This document shows, piece after piece, positions 15,820-24,693 of a stretch of DNA of 59,768 nucleotides; position 1 is the first letter of the stretch, and every line of letters begins with the position of its first letter. Position numbers and translations under genes: made by a program. The stretch comes from Candidatus Saccharibacteria bacterium UBA3218 (lineage in GTDB: Bacteria; Patescibacteriota; Saccharimonadia; Saccharimonadales; Saccharimonadaceae), in contig DEWE01000010.1 in NCBI GenBank assembly GCA_002363125.1, forward strand, positions 1 to 59,768. The letters run 5' to 3'. Under the pieces are notes generated by a model. It worked only from the letters and a program-made list of their open reading frames with translations. It was not told the DNA's origin and did not search any database.

Positions 15820-16458
15820 TTATCCACCAACTATCAGATAGAAGAAATCTAGTATTCCCTGCATGCCGTTGATCATTAGATTGGAGAATATTTCGCCGAA
15901 GAGGAAGATCATCATATAGACGATGATTATACCGTAGCGTTCAATACCTGCGAGAATCTGGCGGAAACTATCTGGGGCAATGGCGTATAAAACACGTGAG
16001 CCATCTAATGGCGGGATAGGGATAAGATTAAATAACATAAACCCTATATTGATATAGATAAATTCCACAAATATAAATTGCCATAATTCCCCACCGCTGC
16101 CATAAGCTAAGCCAGAAAAATGTCCAATTAAGAAGAAGACGAAAGCTATAATGAAATTAGTGAGTGGCCCTGCTACTGCAACTAGAGCCATTCCCCACTC
16201 GCGCCATTTAAGATTATGGTAGTTTACTGGTACAGGTTTGGCTCCGCCAAAGACTGGAGCTCTTAGTATATACAATACAACTGGAACCAAAATAGACATG
16301 AATGGATCGATATGCTTGATTGGGTTGAAGGTCAATCTGCCCGCATCCTTTGCAGTATGATCACCTAGCCAATAAGCAACTAACCCATGCGATAATTCAT
16401 GCAAAATAACCGAGATTAAAACTATCCCAAGAACTATAACTATATTTAAAAAAGCCAT
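15820..16458 (-). CDS. Site-2 protease family (M50) membrane metalloprotease
   Basis: Intramembrane zinc protease. The zinc motif HELSH is in the first helix (ISVILHELSHGLVAYWLGD), and the third ligand is in the later NLIPIPPLDGSRVL motif. Several hydrophobic helices span its 212 aa. This is the short form without a PDZ domain, common in compact genomes, so its substrate cannot be read off. It overlaps the next upstream gene by 1 bp (stop/start), which suggests a translationally coupled operon. Confidence 0.9.
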   Translation of the reverse strand: MAFLNIVIVLGIVLISVILHELSHGLVAYWLGDHTAKDAGRLTFNPIKHIDPFMSILVPVVLYILRAPVFGGAKPVPVNYHNLKWREWGMALVAVAGPLTNFIIAFVFFLIGHFSGLAYGSGGELWQFIFVEFIYINIGFMLFNLIPIPPLDGSRVLYAIAPDSFRQILAGIERYGIIIVYMMIFLFGEIFSNLMINGMQGILDFFYLIVGG

Positions 16459-16904
16459 TAATTCAGTACCACGACTTCTTTAGTAGTTGGTAAGCTATCG
16501 AGGTTTTTGATCTTGAGCTTTTTCTCTGTACGAGCAGACAATTTAAGATCCGATACCATACCATCTACATTGCCCATCGAAACAATAAGTTTTGGTTCGA
16601 TTTCTCGAATAGCACGAACTGAGGATGTGCAGAGGATGTCTGCCACTATGTCATCTAGATTTTCTTCGATCCCGCCGATAATACCAACATGTACGCCGCC
16701 AACCTCTACGTCGTAGATAGTTTTGCCACTTTCGGTAGCAATACCGCGAATGGCGGCATCACCGATTTCAAATTCTCCTGGGCCGGTAATCTTTCCTACG
16801 GACAGACCGGCGTCGATAGTGGCGTTACTAATGTCAAATTTTATAGTAGTTTTCTTCGTGATGATGGTAATTTCATCTTGTGATTTACTCTCAATCTCAA
16901 ACAT
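16458..16904 (-). CDS. Metallo-beta-lactamase-fold-like protein, probably inactive
   Basis: 148 aa. Strand-rich N-terminus with GPGEFEIGDAAIRGIA, then VHVGIIGGIEENLDDIVADILC, resembling short UlaG-like beta-lactamase-fold proteins seen in candidate-phyla genomes. The metal motif HxHxDH is absent, so hydrolase activity is not supported. Starts after AAGGAG and is coupled to the M50 protease gene downstream. Function unknown. Confidence 0.6.
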   Translation of the reverse strand: MFEIESKSQDEITIITKKTTIKFDISNATIDAGLSVGKITGPGEFEIGDAAIRGIATESGKTIYDVEVGGVHVGIIGGIEENLDDIVADILCTSSVRAIREIEPKLIVSMGNVDGMVSDLKLSARTEKKLKIKNLDSLPTTKEVVVLN

Positions 16905-16913
16905 TTTTACTCC

Positions 16914-17516
16914 TTATTTAATTAAACCTTCTGGATCAATAATTTCGGAAATCTCCATCTCTAGTACTTCGGCAACGAAACGGTCACGCACACTCTTGCG
17001 GTAGGAGAAATCATCTGGCGACATAATAACGTAATTGATAGGTTTGCCCTGCTTTTTCTCGATGACTTCGGCCCAACGGGTAAGTTTTTTGGTTTTGTCG
17101 TTCCCGATAATCAAAAGATCTACACCGTCTTGACCAGGTAAACGATTGGTAACGATTAGACCTTTTAGATAATTCTTAACTGGGCGACAATACTCTTCCC
17201 AGGTGCTCTCTTTAATGTCTTTATCGCGGTTTGCATCAATTTTTTTCGAGAAAATATCAACCATTGGGCGATAAAATGGATGTTTATTATTGGCTGAATA
17301 ATAAACTTTATTGTCAAAAGTTTCATTTTTGATGATTCCGATACTTTCCAAATTTAAAAGCTCTCTGCGAACGGAATTAATTTGCTCCTCGATAACTCTA
17401 GTCATTTCGCGGACATAAAAACTTTTTTCAGGGTTTTCGAAAAAAAGGCGCAAAAGTTTGGCACGAGTTTTAGATCCGAACAATTTTTCTGTTGGTGTGT
17501 TAGTTTCTTTGCTCAT
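16914..17516 (-). CDS. Winged-helix transcriptional regulator-like protein
   Basis: 200 aa. Residues about 10-85 form a winged helix (TRAKLLRLFFENPEKSFYVREMTRVI...NSVRRELLNLESIGII...VYYSANNKHPFY). The remainder, with LIVTNRLPGQDGVDLLIIGNDKTKKLTRWAEVIE, looks like a nucleotidyltransferase-like sensor domain as in other CPR regulators. TGATAAAAT (hexamer 17531-17526) ends 9 nt before the ATG, within the 3' end of miaA, so it has its own leaderless promoter. The target is unknown. Confidence 0.7.
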   Translation of the reverse strand: MSKETNTPTEKLFGSKTRAKLLRLFFENPEKSFYVREMTRVIEEQINSVRRELLNLESIGIIKNETFDNKVYYSANNKHPFYRPMVDIFSKKIDANRDKDIKESTWEEYCRPVKNYLKGLIVTNRLPGQDGVDLLIIGNDKTKKLTRWAEVIEKKQGKPINYVIMSPDDFSYRKSVRDRFVAEVLEMEISEIIDPEGLIK

Positions 17517-18381
17517 TATGTATATATTTTATCACATACGGATAAACTTCTTCAAGACTCAGCCAAATTATTTGTTTGTTGCGCCTAAACCAGGTCATTT
17601 GGCGTCTTGCTAGATGCCAATCTTCATAAAAACATTGTTCTTTGGCCTCGTCTAAAGTAAGGTCATGATTTAAATATTTCCAGGCATACTCATAAATATC
17701 ACTCTTCATAGCTCCACTACCCCAGCCATATTTTTGTACTAAAGCCTTGGTTTCATAATAAAGCTCCGGACAGAACATTTGGTCTATACGTTGACGCAGC
17801 CGAGCGCGTAATTCCTCTGTTCCCCACTTAATGCCAACAAGTAAATAATTACCTTTTACCTCTTTTCTATCAGAACAACTTTTTTGTTCGAAATCACCAA
17901 TTTTAGCGCCAGTTGGACCCTTGAACTGATAATCAAAAATTAGAGAATCTATATAAAGTCCGGTGCCGCCAGCTATAATCGGAACTTTGCCACGCGCTTT
18001 AATGTCGGCGATTTTGTCCTCTGCATATTTTTTCCAGTCAGAAACTGTAAAACGTTCTCCTGGTTCTACTAAGTCTAAGCCATAATGAGGAATACCATCC
18101 ATCTCTTCCTTTGTTGGCTTAGCCGTGCCAATATCCATTCCTTTGTAAATCGCACGAGAGTCAGCAGAAATAACTTCTCCGTTTAATTCCTTGGCGATTT
18201 TAATAGAAACACCGGTCTTACCCGAGCCAGTAGGACCTAAAATGATTATAGTCGGACAGGCATCCGAATAACACTTTTCGGGGGACACTTCGTCGCTCCA
18301 ATCGTTATGGGGCTCCTCGCTCAATTGCTCCCCGTTGGTCGCAAAAGCCCCCGAGAAAGTGTCATCTCGGCTGCTTTTCAT
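17500..18381 (-). CDS. miaA: tRNA dimethylallyltransferase, N-terminally extended
   Basis: Adds an isopentenyl group to A37 of tRNAs reading UNN codons. The P-loop GPTGSGKTGVSIKIAKEL is followed by ISADSRAIYKGMDIGTAKPT and GLDLVEPGERFTVSDW, all diagnostic, and GGTGLYIDSL is present. Most MiaA proteins begin a few residues before the P-loop. Here about 45 residues precede it, and residues about 7-37 are encoded by a palindromic element (18271-18362). Starts 1 bp after the thrS stop (TAGTATG), so it is coupled to thrS, and overlaps the downstream regulator gene by 17 bp. Confidence 0.93.
   Translation of the reverse strand: MKSSRDDTFSGAFATNGEQLSEEPHNDWSDEVSPEKCYSDACPTIIILGPTGSGKTGVSIKIAKELNGEVISADSRAIYKGMDIGTAKPTKEEMDGIPHYGLDLVEPGERFTVSDWKKYAEDKIADIKARGKVPIIAGGTGLYIDSLIFDYQFKGPTGAKIGDFEQKSCSDRKEVKGNYLLVGIKWGTEELRARLRQRIDQMFCPELYYETKALVQKYGWGSGAMKSDIYEYAWKYLNHDLTLDEAKEQCFYEDWHLARRQMTWFRRNKQIIWLSLEEVYPYVIKYIHNEQRN
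18271..18362. repeat. GC-rich palindromic element inside miaA (family P1)
   Basis: Arms ACACTTT(T)CGGGGG (18271-18284) and CCCCCGAGAAAGTGT (18348-18362) flank a core with ATCGTTATGGGGCTC (18301-18315), identical to gyrA 2606-2620, and nearby matching pieces (CTCGCTC, CCGTTG, TCGC). Both genes read it in the same frame and strand sense: SEEPHND here, SEPHND in gyrA. Confidence 0.75.
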
Positions 18382-18382
18382 A

Positions 18383-20119
18383 CTATAAACCTTTTATGTA
18401 GTCTGCGAGGTCGGATAGTTTAACTTTTTCTTCTTTATCACGCAAGCGTACGGAGACTGTGTTTTCTTCTACATCTCTTGGGCCGGCGATAATTACGCAA
18501 GGGATTTTCATGCTAGCTGCACGACGAATTTTCTTGCCAAGAGAGTCGGCAGATTCATCTATCGTATAACGAATTTTGTTATTAGGAAGTGGGTCAGATA
18601 GCTTAGTGTTGTTTAAGATATCAGTTATTTTGCCCACATAATCTGCTATTTGATCATTAACGGTAAGGATGCGGACATTTTCTGGCGCGCACCACATCGG
18701 TAACCAGCCGGCGGTATGTTCCAGATATACACTCATGAAACGTTCAATTGAGCCAATTAGAGCACAGTGAATCATGATTGGGGTCTTTTTGGAGCCGTCA
18801 ACATCGGTATATTCTAGATGGAAGCGGGCTGGCATAGCATAGTCTAATTGCACGGTTGCAAGTTGCCATTCACGGCCTAAGGCATCTACTGCCATAAAGT
18901 CCATTTTTGGGCCATACATGGCAGCTTCGCCTTCACCGATGAAATAATCCATTTCAAATTTGTCCGCCATTTTCTTAATAGCAGTCTGTGCCTTCTCCCA
19001 CATTTCTGGGGTGCCAATATAGCCATCGCCGTCGTCGCGGAAAGAGAGACGGAGTTTTAATTTCATATCAATCTTTTTGTATAGGTCTTTAGCAGATTCA
19101 ATTAACTCGCCAAAGATATCACCAACTTGTTCTTCGGTACAAAAAACGTGAGAATCGTCTTGGGTAATGGAACGTACGCGGGAAAGACCACCAAGCTCGC
19201 CTTTGCGCTCGTCACGATAAACCATAGTGGTTTCTAGATATTTGATCGGTAAATCTTTGTATGAACGTGGTGAGCTTGCGAAAATTTGTGAATGATGTGG
19301 GCAAGAAACTGGTTTAATAGCCAAGTGATCGCCAGATTCTTGAGAAACGAATTGCAACATTTCTGGGAACTTCTCGTAATGACCGGAGGTTTTATATAAG
19401 TCTACATTCGCGATATGAGGAATACATACTTTTTTGTAGCCACGAGCCAAACGATAACTCTGAGTAAAATCATTGAGTAAGTCGCGCAAAGTTGTACCGC
19501 GTGGGGTAAATAGCGGTAAACCGGAGCCAACTAAATCTGAGAAGCAGAAAAGATCAAGCTCTTTGCCAAGTTTGCGATGGTCACGGGCTTTGGCTTCTTC
19601 TTGGCGTTTCAAATAATCCTGTAATTCTTCTTCGGTAGGAAAAGCTACGCCATAGATACGAGTGAGCATTTCCCTTTTCTCGTCGCCACGCCAATAAGCA
19701 CCGGCGACACGAACCAATTTAAAGGCGCCAATTTCTGAAGTATTGTTTACGTGTGGGCCTTTGCAGAGATCGGTAAAAATGTCGCTAAGATCGTAGAAAG
19801 AAATATCTTCACCGTCTGGTAATTCCTCGATTAATTCAACTTTGTAGATCTGCTTGTTTTTGCGAGCCCAGTTCAAAGCTTCGTCCTTCGATACAATGCG
19901 CTTTGTCATTGGAAGATTCCTGGCGATGATTCCCTGCATTTTTTTCTCAATTTTTGGGAGATCTGCATCAGATATCTTGGTGTCACCAAAATCTATATCG
20001 TAGTAAAAGCCATTTTCTATCGCTGGGCCAATACCAAATTTTGTTGTAGGATAAAGCTCCTGCACCGCGGCGGCAAGCACGTGGCTTAAAGTGTGTCTCA
20101 TGTTTTCTGAATTTTCCAT
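18383..20119 (-). CDS. thrS: Threonyl-tRNA synthetase, TGS-less form
   Basis: Charges tRNA-Thr. Starts directly at the editing domain (MRHTLSHVLAAAVQELYP, with the HxxxH pair), so the N-terminal TGS domain of long ThrRS is absent. 578 aa versus about 640. The class II core follows: the zinc cysteine in PVSCPHHSQIF, motif 2 region YRDERKGELGGLSRVRSITQDD, and the C-terminal anticodon domain. A promoter TTGAAT-17 bp-TATAAT lies about 35 nt upstream, with Shine-Dalgarno AAAGGA. A tRNA-Thr(CGU) gene is also in the window, at 25370. Confidence 0.97.
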   Translation of the reverse strand: MENSENMRHTLSHVLAAAVQELYPTTKFGIGPAIENGFYYDIDFGDTKISDADLPKIEKKMQGIIARNLPMTKRIVSKDEALNWARKNKQIYKVELIEELPDGEDISFYDLSDIFTDLCKGPHVNNTSEIGAFKLVRVAGAYWRGDEKREMLTRIYGVAFPTEEELQDYLKRQEEAKARDHRKLGKELDLFCFSDLVGSGLPLFTPRGTTLRDLLNDFTQSYRLARGYKKVCIPHIANVDLYKTSGHYEKFPEMLQFVSQESGDHLAIKPVSCPHHSQIFASSPRSYKDLPIKYLETTMVYRDERKGELGGLSRVRSITQDDSHVFCTEEQVGDIFGELIESAKDLYKKIDMKLKLRLSFRDDGDGYIGTPEMWEKAQTAIKKMADKFEMDYFIGEGEAAMYGPKMDFMAVDALGREWQLATVQLDYAMPARFHLEYTDVDGSKKTPIMIHCALIGSIERFMSVYLEHTAGWLPMWCAPENVRILTVNDQIADYVGKITDILNNTKLSDPLPNNKIRYTIDESADSLGKKIRRAASMKIPCVIIAGPRDVEENTVSVRLRDKEEKVKLSDLADYIKGL

Positions 20120-20173
20120 GCTTTATCCTTTCTTTAAATTACCACTATATTATAAAATACAGAGAGGAAAAAT

Positions 20174-20836
20174 TCAAGATTTCTTCTTACCGATGCCACC
20201 ACGTATATTCAGCGTCTTGCAAGTTTGGCGCAGAGTGTCTTCGAAACTGTCATAGATTGTGATATTGCTGTCAAAATAATTTGTTAGCTCCGATTTAATA
20301 TCATTGAATTGTGAACAAGCCAAGATTACATCTTTATTTTGATTGTGAAAAATATTGGCGTCGGAGAGGGTGGTAAAGATCTCTTTAGTAGTTAGCTCAC
20401 CATCATCTATTTTTATCGGCCAGTCATCAAGGGTTAAAGTTTTTGTCTTGCATTTTAGCTGATAAATAAAATTATGATAATTGATAGTTTTTGTAACTGC
20501 CTTTGTGGTTAGAATAACAGCATCGCGTCCAGTTGTCTTATCTGGAGATTTTAGGCTCATACCGAGAAATTTTTGTTTCTTATACTTATGACGAAAATAC
20601 TTTAAGCTAGTGATGGTCAACAAGTGGTTTGCAAAAATGATTAAATCTACCCTATTGATATATGGGCGCAAAGCCGCTTCGGCAAACTGGCGAGCGGTTT
20701 TGGCTTTTGCAATGATAGCCTCGGCATTCCGCCAATCAATTACCCTAATAATTTCGACTATTGGTAAGTTATCTTGTAGATAGTCAGCAAAAAATTCCCC
20801 ACCATAACCACCATCAAAAACTAAAACTTTTAGCAT
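20174..20836 (-). CDS. Glutamate racemase-like protein lacking one catalytic cysteine
   Basis: 220 aa. The start VLVFDGGYGGEFFADYL resembles the MurI DSGxGG motif. VDLIIFANHLLT occupies the place of the racemase ACNT motif but lacks the cysteine. DVILACSQFND sits where GCTHYP is expected and keeps a cysteine. The likeness is by eye only. If correct, the loss of one catalytic Cys argues against racemase activity. ATG at 20836 follows AAGGAG. An extended -10 box TGGTAAAAT and an inverted repeat TTTACCAT/ATGGTAAA (20866-20898) lie upstream in the divergent intergenic region. Confidence 0.5.
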   Translation of the reverse strand: MLKVLVFDGGYGGEFFADYLQDNLPIVEIIRVIDWRNAEAIIAKAKTARQFAEAALRPYINRVDLIIFANHLLTITSLKYFRHKYKKQKFLGMSLKSPDKTTGRDAVILTTKAVTKTINYHNFIYQLKCKTKTLTLDDWPIKIDDGELTTKEIFTTLSDANIFHNQNKDVILACSQFNDIKSELTNYFDSNITIYDSFEDTLRQTCKTLNIRGGIGKKKS

Positions 20837-20999
20837 CAAAAACTCCTTCTTTTATTGGGGGATTTTACCATGTGCTAAACGGGCAAAGATGGTAAATACC
20901 GTTTTTACGAAACATTTGTTCCAAAATTCATATTTTTAAGATGCTTATGTTTTTATTTTTAAATTACTTTTAGTATAATCAGAATAAATTGGAGGTTAT

Positions 21000-21587
21000 A
21001 TGAAAAAATTTTGGCGATATTTCGATCTAATAAGGTTATCTGCCGCAGCAAGTTTATTAATCGGATTGGGGGATTTTGCACTGCTCAAAATGGGTGAACC
21101 GATTGGCCCGGTAATTTTCTCTTTTGGGTTACTTGGGGTATGTGTCTTGGGACTCAATCTATTTACTGGCAAATGTGGATTTTTGATCGAGGATAAAATC
21201 AAAATTACCGATCTCGCTATTATATTGATCGCGAATTTGGTTTTTGGCTATGCGATTGGCGTCATATTTGGAATAACAGATAGTTCTATAGTGGGTGTTG
21301 CAAGCGGTAAAGTTGCGGCCTGGAGCTTGTCTTGGGAATTTTTCCTAAAATCGATAATGTGTGGCGCTATTATGTATCTCGCCGTGGAGCTATATCGCCG
21401 TGGAACAAAGCTGGGAATATTGATAGGGGTACCGCTGTTCATCTTCTGCGGATTTCAGCATTCGATTGCCAACGTAATCACGATGGGTGTAGCGGTAGAA
21501 TTTAGTTGGACAATTTTATTATGTGCAGCCGGAAATTTTGTAGGCGCACTTGTGGCCTGGGGGCTGTGCAGGAAGAACGAGTGCTAG
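21000..21587 (+). CDS. Formate/nitrite transporter (FNT) family channel, short
   Basis: 195 aa, about six hydrophobic helices. FSFGLLGVCVLGLNLFTGKCG and CGAIMYLAVELYRR...FCGFQHSIANV match FNT pore motifs (family pattern G-x-x-H-S-x-A-N). FNT proteins move formate, nitrite or related monovalent anions; the substrate here is unknown. It is shorter than the usual ~260-280 aa, and the first helix pair may be reduced. Good Shine-Dalgarno (TTGGAGG) and -10 TATAAT (20974-20979). Confidence 0.75.
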   Translation: MKKFWRYFDLIRLSAAASLLIGLGDFALLKMGEPIGPVIFSFGLLGVCVLGLNLFTGKCGFLIEDKIKITDLAIILIANLVFGYAIGVIFGITDSSIVGVASGKVAAWSLSWEFFLKSIMCGAIMYLAVELYRRGTKLGILIGVPLFIFCGFQHSIANVITMGVAVEFSWTILLCAAGNFVGALVAWGLCRKNEC

Positions 21588-21631
21588 TGCGCTCGGTGCG
21601 AACCCCCTTGCAAGGCGAGCCATATTCTATC

Positions 21632-21672
21632 AGAAAATAAAATAAGTCCCTTTGGGACTTCTTTTATTTTCT
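21632..21672 (-). terminator. Terminator after tRNA-Val
   Basis: Long stem on the minus strand: AAGTCCC/GGGACTT core extended by AGAAAATAAAA/TTTTATTTTCT, right after the CCA end of tRNA-Val. It can also serve the FNT gene on the plus strand. A closely similar AAGTCCC/GGGACTT stem terminates tRNA-Asp. Confidence 0.8.
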
Positions 21673-21748
21673 GGTGGGTGATGAGGGGCTCGAACCCCCG
21701 ACCTTCTCGGTGTAAACGAGACGCTCTAGCCAACTGAGCTAATCACCC
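21672..21748 (-). tRNA. tRNA-Val(UAC)
   Basis: Full cloverleaf: 7-bp acceptor GGGTGAT/ATCACCC, D arm GCTC/GAGC, anticodon stem TCTCG/CGAGA with loop TTTACAC (anticodon TAC), T arm GGGGG-TTCGAGC-CCCTC, and an encoded CCA. Confidence 0.96.
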
Positions 21749-21804
21749 GTGTTATTACATTATATCATATCTCTGTTTTTATTAAAAGAGTTGTGCTTCC
21801 ATTT

Positions 21805-22689
21805 TTATATCTCTTCTAGTTCATATTCGCGCGAACCGAGGCCAAGTTTTTCGGCGTAAGGCAAAATCTCACGCCCCAAACGAGAGTCAATGCGCTCTTT
21901 TAGTTTGTCTGCGCCCGGATCTTTTGAATGCCAAATCATATCAATGAAAGCTTGGTCGTTGGCCACTGGATCAAGCGAAGCTACAATACCTAGATCCTCC
22001 ATGACTGGATCGCCCTGGTTGGCATCACAATCGCAATCAACAGACAAAGCATTCATAACGGTAATATAAATTATGGGTTTATTCTGCTCCTTTAGATAAT
22101 CAGCGACAGCAGTAGCGGCTTCGGCCATAGATTCAATAAAGTCAATTTGCTGATGTTTTAGCACCCAGCAAAGTTTTGGACTCTTAGTCTTACCGCAAGA
22201 ATGAATATAGGCCTTTCCTCTCCTACTGGCTATACCAATAGACTGGTTTTTGAGGTTGGCGCCAAAGCCTCCCATTGCGTGACCTTTGCCATGAGCAAGG
22301 TTAATAAAACTATCATAATTTTTAAAATTTTTCCCAATTAGGTCGTATTTGAGATGTTTACCGTTTTTTACGGATATTTTAAAATCACCTTCGGCATCCA
22401 TAATGTCTACTGGAGCAAAACTAGTGAAACCGTGTTTCTTCGCTACTTCAATGTGGTCTTTTGCGTTATTTCTAGCTCCTGGATAAGCTGTGTTACACTC
22501 TAGAATTGTGCCATTTAAAGATTTTACGAATGGACCGATGAGTTCGGCTTTTAAATATCCTTTCGCCCCAGCTTCGCCAGTAGAAACTTTGACACCGATT
22601 TTACCGGGTAGATCTATGCCAAAAGCTTTATATATTTTTATTAAGCTATCTGGTGTGATTTGCCTGGAAAAGTAAACTTTTGACTTCAT
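21805..22689 (-). CDS. DUF362-family protein
   Basis: 294 aa. The domain is recognised from VYFSRQITPDSLIKIYKAFGI, VKVSTGEAG, the ECNTAYPGARNNAKDHIEVAKKHGF segment and NLAHGKGHAMGGFGANLKN. DUF362 proteins are often linked to Fe-S redox chemistry. Cysteines cluster in IHSCGKTKSPKLCW and DCDCDANQGDP, but there is no classic 4Fe-4S ferredoxin motif. True role unknown. Ends the leftward operon whose upstream members are the GT2 and membrane genes. Confidence 0.8.
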   Translation of the reverse strand: MKSKVYFSRQITPDSLIKIYKAFGIDLPGKIGVKVSTGEAGAKGYLKAELIGPFVKSLNGTILECNTAYPGARNNAKDHIEVAKKHGFTSFAPVDIMDAEGDFKISVKNGKHLKYDLIGKNFKNYDSFINLAHGKGHAMGGFGANLKNQSIGIASRRGKAYIHSCGKTKSPKLCWVLKHQQIDFIESMAEAATAVADYLKEQNKPIIYITVMNALSVDCDCDANQGDPVMEDLGIVASLDPVANDQAFIDMIWHSKDPGADKLKERIDSRLGREILPYAEKLGLGSREYELEEI

Positions 22690-22698
22690 AGGACCCTC

Positions 22699-24324
22699 TT
22701 ATTTCTTGACAACCTTTTTAGTGACGTCAAACTTCTCCATATATTTGCCGAGCATAAGGCGAGTTTGGGAATAGAACGCCGCAATAGACTGATAAAGTAT
22801 TGATGTGATAGGCATTAAAATCCATTGCAAAACCATTAGGATATTACGGCCTTTGCGGTATTTGGCCGGGCGCTTTGGCAAAAGTTTGAAAGAAACCAAA
22901 ATGGATATAATGAGGCCGACAGAAGCAAAAGTCTCTACTACACTAACGATATTCGGTATATTATAAGCCACCATGGAGTGGGCTGATAGATTCATGATCA
23001 TCGGTACCCAGCCACCAAAGGCAACTACGGGAGCTAGGATTGCTAGAGTGACATGCCCATCTAATAAGCGCCAAAACTTTGGGAAGAGTTGCCAAAATGG
23101 CATAATGCGTTTACTCCTCGGAACAAATAATTTTGAGCCTACATAAGCTACGTCCGATGCGCCATAATACCAACGGCGCACCTGAATAAATTGAGCCCTG
23201 ATGGTCTTCCAAAAACTATCATCTATAACAGCATCTTGATAGATTGGAATACGGATTGGCAAGACTGAGTAATCACCTGAAAAGAAGAAAAGGCTGCGCC
23301 AGTATTGGTGTCCATCTTCCACAATTGTGCGTTTGCTCCAAAAATCCATTGCCTCAAGAGCTTGCAAAGGTTGAGAATGTGAAGCAAAATTGCGTAAAAC
23401 ATGTGGGCGCATAGTGGTAATCACATTAAAGAATGAATTAGATACGGCAATCACACGAGATGGGGCTGGGGCATCCCATATATTATTCATAAATAGTGAG
23501 ACTGGTTGGTAACTGAGCCTTTGGCGATTTGGATGCGTGATAAATTCGTAAGTGACCGAATCAAGATATTTTGGCGCCATGTGGTTGTCGCTATCTAGAG
23601 ATGTAACAATAATGTTTTCTACTGGTAGATGTTTTTCTTCGACATATTTAGCGATAGCGTGGCCAGCATAAGTGAGGTTCGGGCCTTTGCCAACAATTTC
23701 ACCAGACAGATTATCGGGGTGCTCCACTAAAATAAAATCTTTGAAGACACCTTTATATTTTTTCTTCAGGAGCTCAGCGGTGTTTTTCATTGTTTCCCCA
23801 CCACGGGCCTCATAGGCAAGAGCGAAGATGATACGATCGTTCGGGAAAGTATTATCCTCTACAGCTTTGATTGAAGGATCTAGGACTTCTTCCCCTTCAT
23901 TATAGGCGGTCATAATTATTACATGATAGATCTTTTCTGGGTCTGGATACTCTTTACCCATCGCAGCCATCATCTTGAGGTTTTCTACATGCTCATCAAA
24001 ATGATAGCTCTTTGAATCCTCGTCACGGAGACGTTCAAAAGATTCATGAGGATGTGCCAAATCCTCTACGCGTCCATGCCAATCTACTCTTTCGGCACGC
24101 TTCAACACTTCGTAGCCCTGAACTGTGCGGTAAGCCACACCAATAGCTTTTACTAAGGTGCTGGCAATAAGAGCAAAAAGATAAATCGCACCAAGCACTG
24201 GGTCTAGCCAAGACAACAGGAAGAGAAGGATAATTGCACCATAAGAAATTAATCCGGGTAAAATTTCGAGAAAACGATATAACTTTGTGCGCTTTCCTTG
24301 TGGAATTTCTAGATTTCTACGCAT
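22699..24324 (-). CDS. Membrane-embedded processive glycosyltransferase, GT2 family
   Basis: 541 aa. Two N-terminal helices (about 20-60), a large cytoplasmic GT-A domain (IIMTAYNEGEEVLDPSI, TSLDSDNHMAPKYLD with DxD, the acceptor-site aspartate region TIVEDGHQYWRS), a QxxRW motif (QVRRWYYG) and about four C-terminal helices. D/DxD/QxxRW is the signature of processive enzymes such as cellulose, hyaluronan or beta-glucan synthases, so a surface polysaccharide is the likely product. Starts one base from the stop of the small membrane gene upstream, suggesting one operon. Confidence 0.88.
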   Translation of the reverse strand: MRRNLEIPQGKRTKLYRFLEILPGLISYGAIILLFLLSWLDPVLGAIYLFALIASTLVKAIGVAYRTVQGYEVLKRAERVDWHGRVEDLAHPHESFERLRDEDSKSYHFDEHVENLKMMAAMGKEYPDPEKIYHVIIMTAYNEGEEVLDPSIKAVEDNTFPNDRIIFALAYEARGGETMKNTAELLKKKYKGVFKDFILVEHPDNLSGEIVGKGPNLTYAGHAIAKYVEEKHLPVENIIVTSLDSDNHMAPKYLDSVTYEFITHPNRQRLSYQPVSLFMNNIWDAPAPSRVIAVSNSFFNVITTMRPHVLRNFASHSQPLQALEAMDFWSKRTIVEDGHQYWRSLFFFSGDYSVLPIRIPIYQDAVIDDSFWKTIRAQFIQVRRWYYGASDVAYVGSKLFVPRSKRIMPFWQLFPKFWRLLDGHVTLAILAPVVAFGGWVPMIMNLSAHSMVAYNIPNIVSVVETFASVGLIISILVSFKLLPKRPAKYRKGRNILMVLQWILMPITSILYQSIAAFYSQTRLMLGKYMEKFDVTKKVVKK

Positions 24325-24687
24325 TTATCCCTCACCAAGTAAACGAATTAATACTAGAACTGTCCCGCAGATTAGCCCAGTAGTCGTAATAAGGAAAAAT
24401 TTGGCCATACCACTACCACGCTTGTGAAAAATGCGCAACGCCAACATCGTATGAAGAAATCCAAATATAATAGCAAGCAACGGAAAAGCGAGCATACTTT
24501 CCCAAGTGCCATCGCGGTAGCCGCCGATATCACCATAGCCAATTTTGATAACAGTGCTATTTGGATTGAGGCTGATCAAAGAAAATACTAAGAGGCCTAT
24601 TGATAATAATATATTCAAAACTATAATCAGCAAAATCCCACGTTCGGAACTGTAAATCTTAATAAAATCTTCTTTAAAGTCTTTCAT
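24325..24687 (-). CDS. Small membrane protein, unknown
   Basis: 120 aa with three hydrophobic helices and a basic loop (LRIFHKRGSGMAKFF). No family recognised. It sits tightly between the HdeD-like and GT2 genes (6 bp and 0 bp gaps), so it may assist the glycosyltransferase; this is inferred from position only. Confidence 0.7.
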   Translation of the reverse strand: MKDFKEDFIKIYSSERGILLIIVLNILLSIGLLVFSLISLNPNSTVIKIGYGDIGGYRDGTWESMLAFPLLAIIFGFLHTMLALRIFHKRGSGMAKFFLITTTGLICGTVLVLIRLLGEG

Positions 24688-24693
24688 ATTTAT

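Noticed and set aside
20866..20898. Inverted repeat TTTACCAT/ATGGTAAA as an operator between divergent genes
   Set aside because: Only 8-bp arms in AT-rich sequence and no regulator nearby; noted in the gene entry only.
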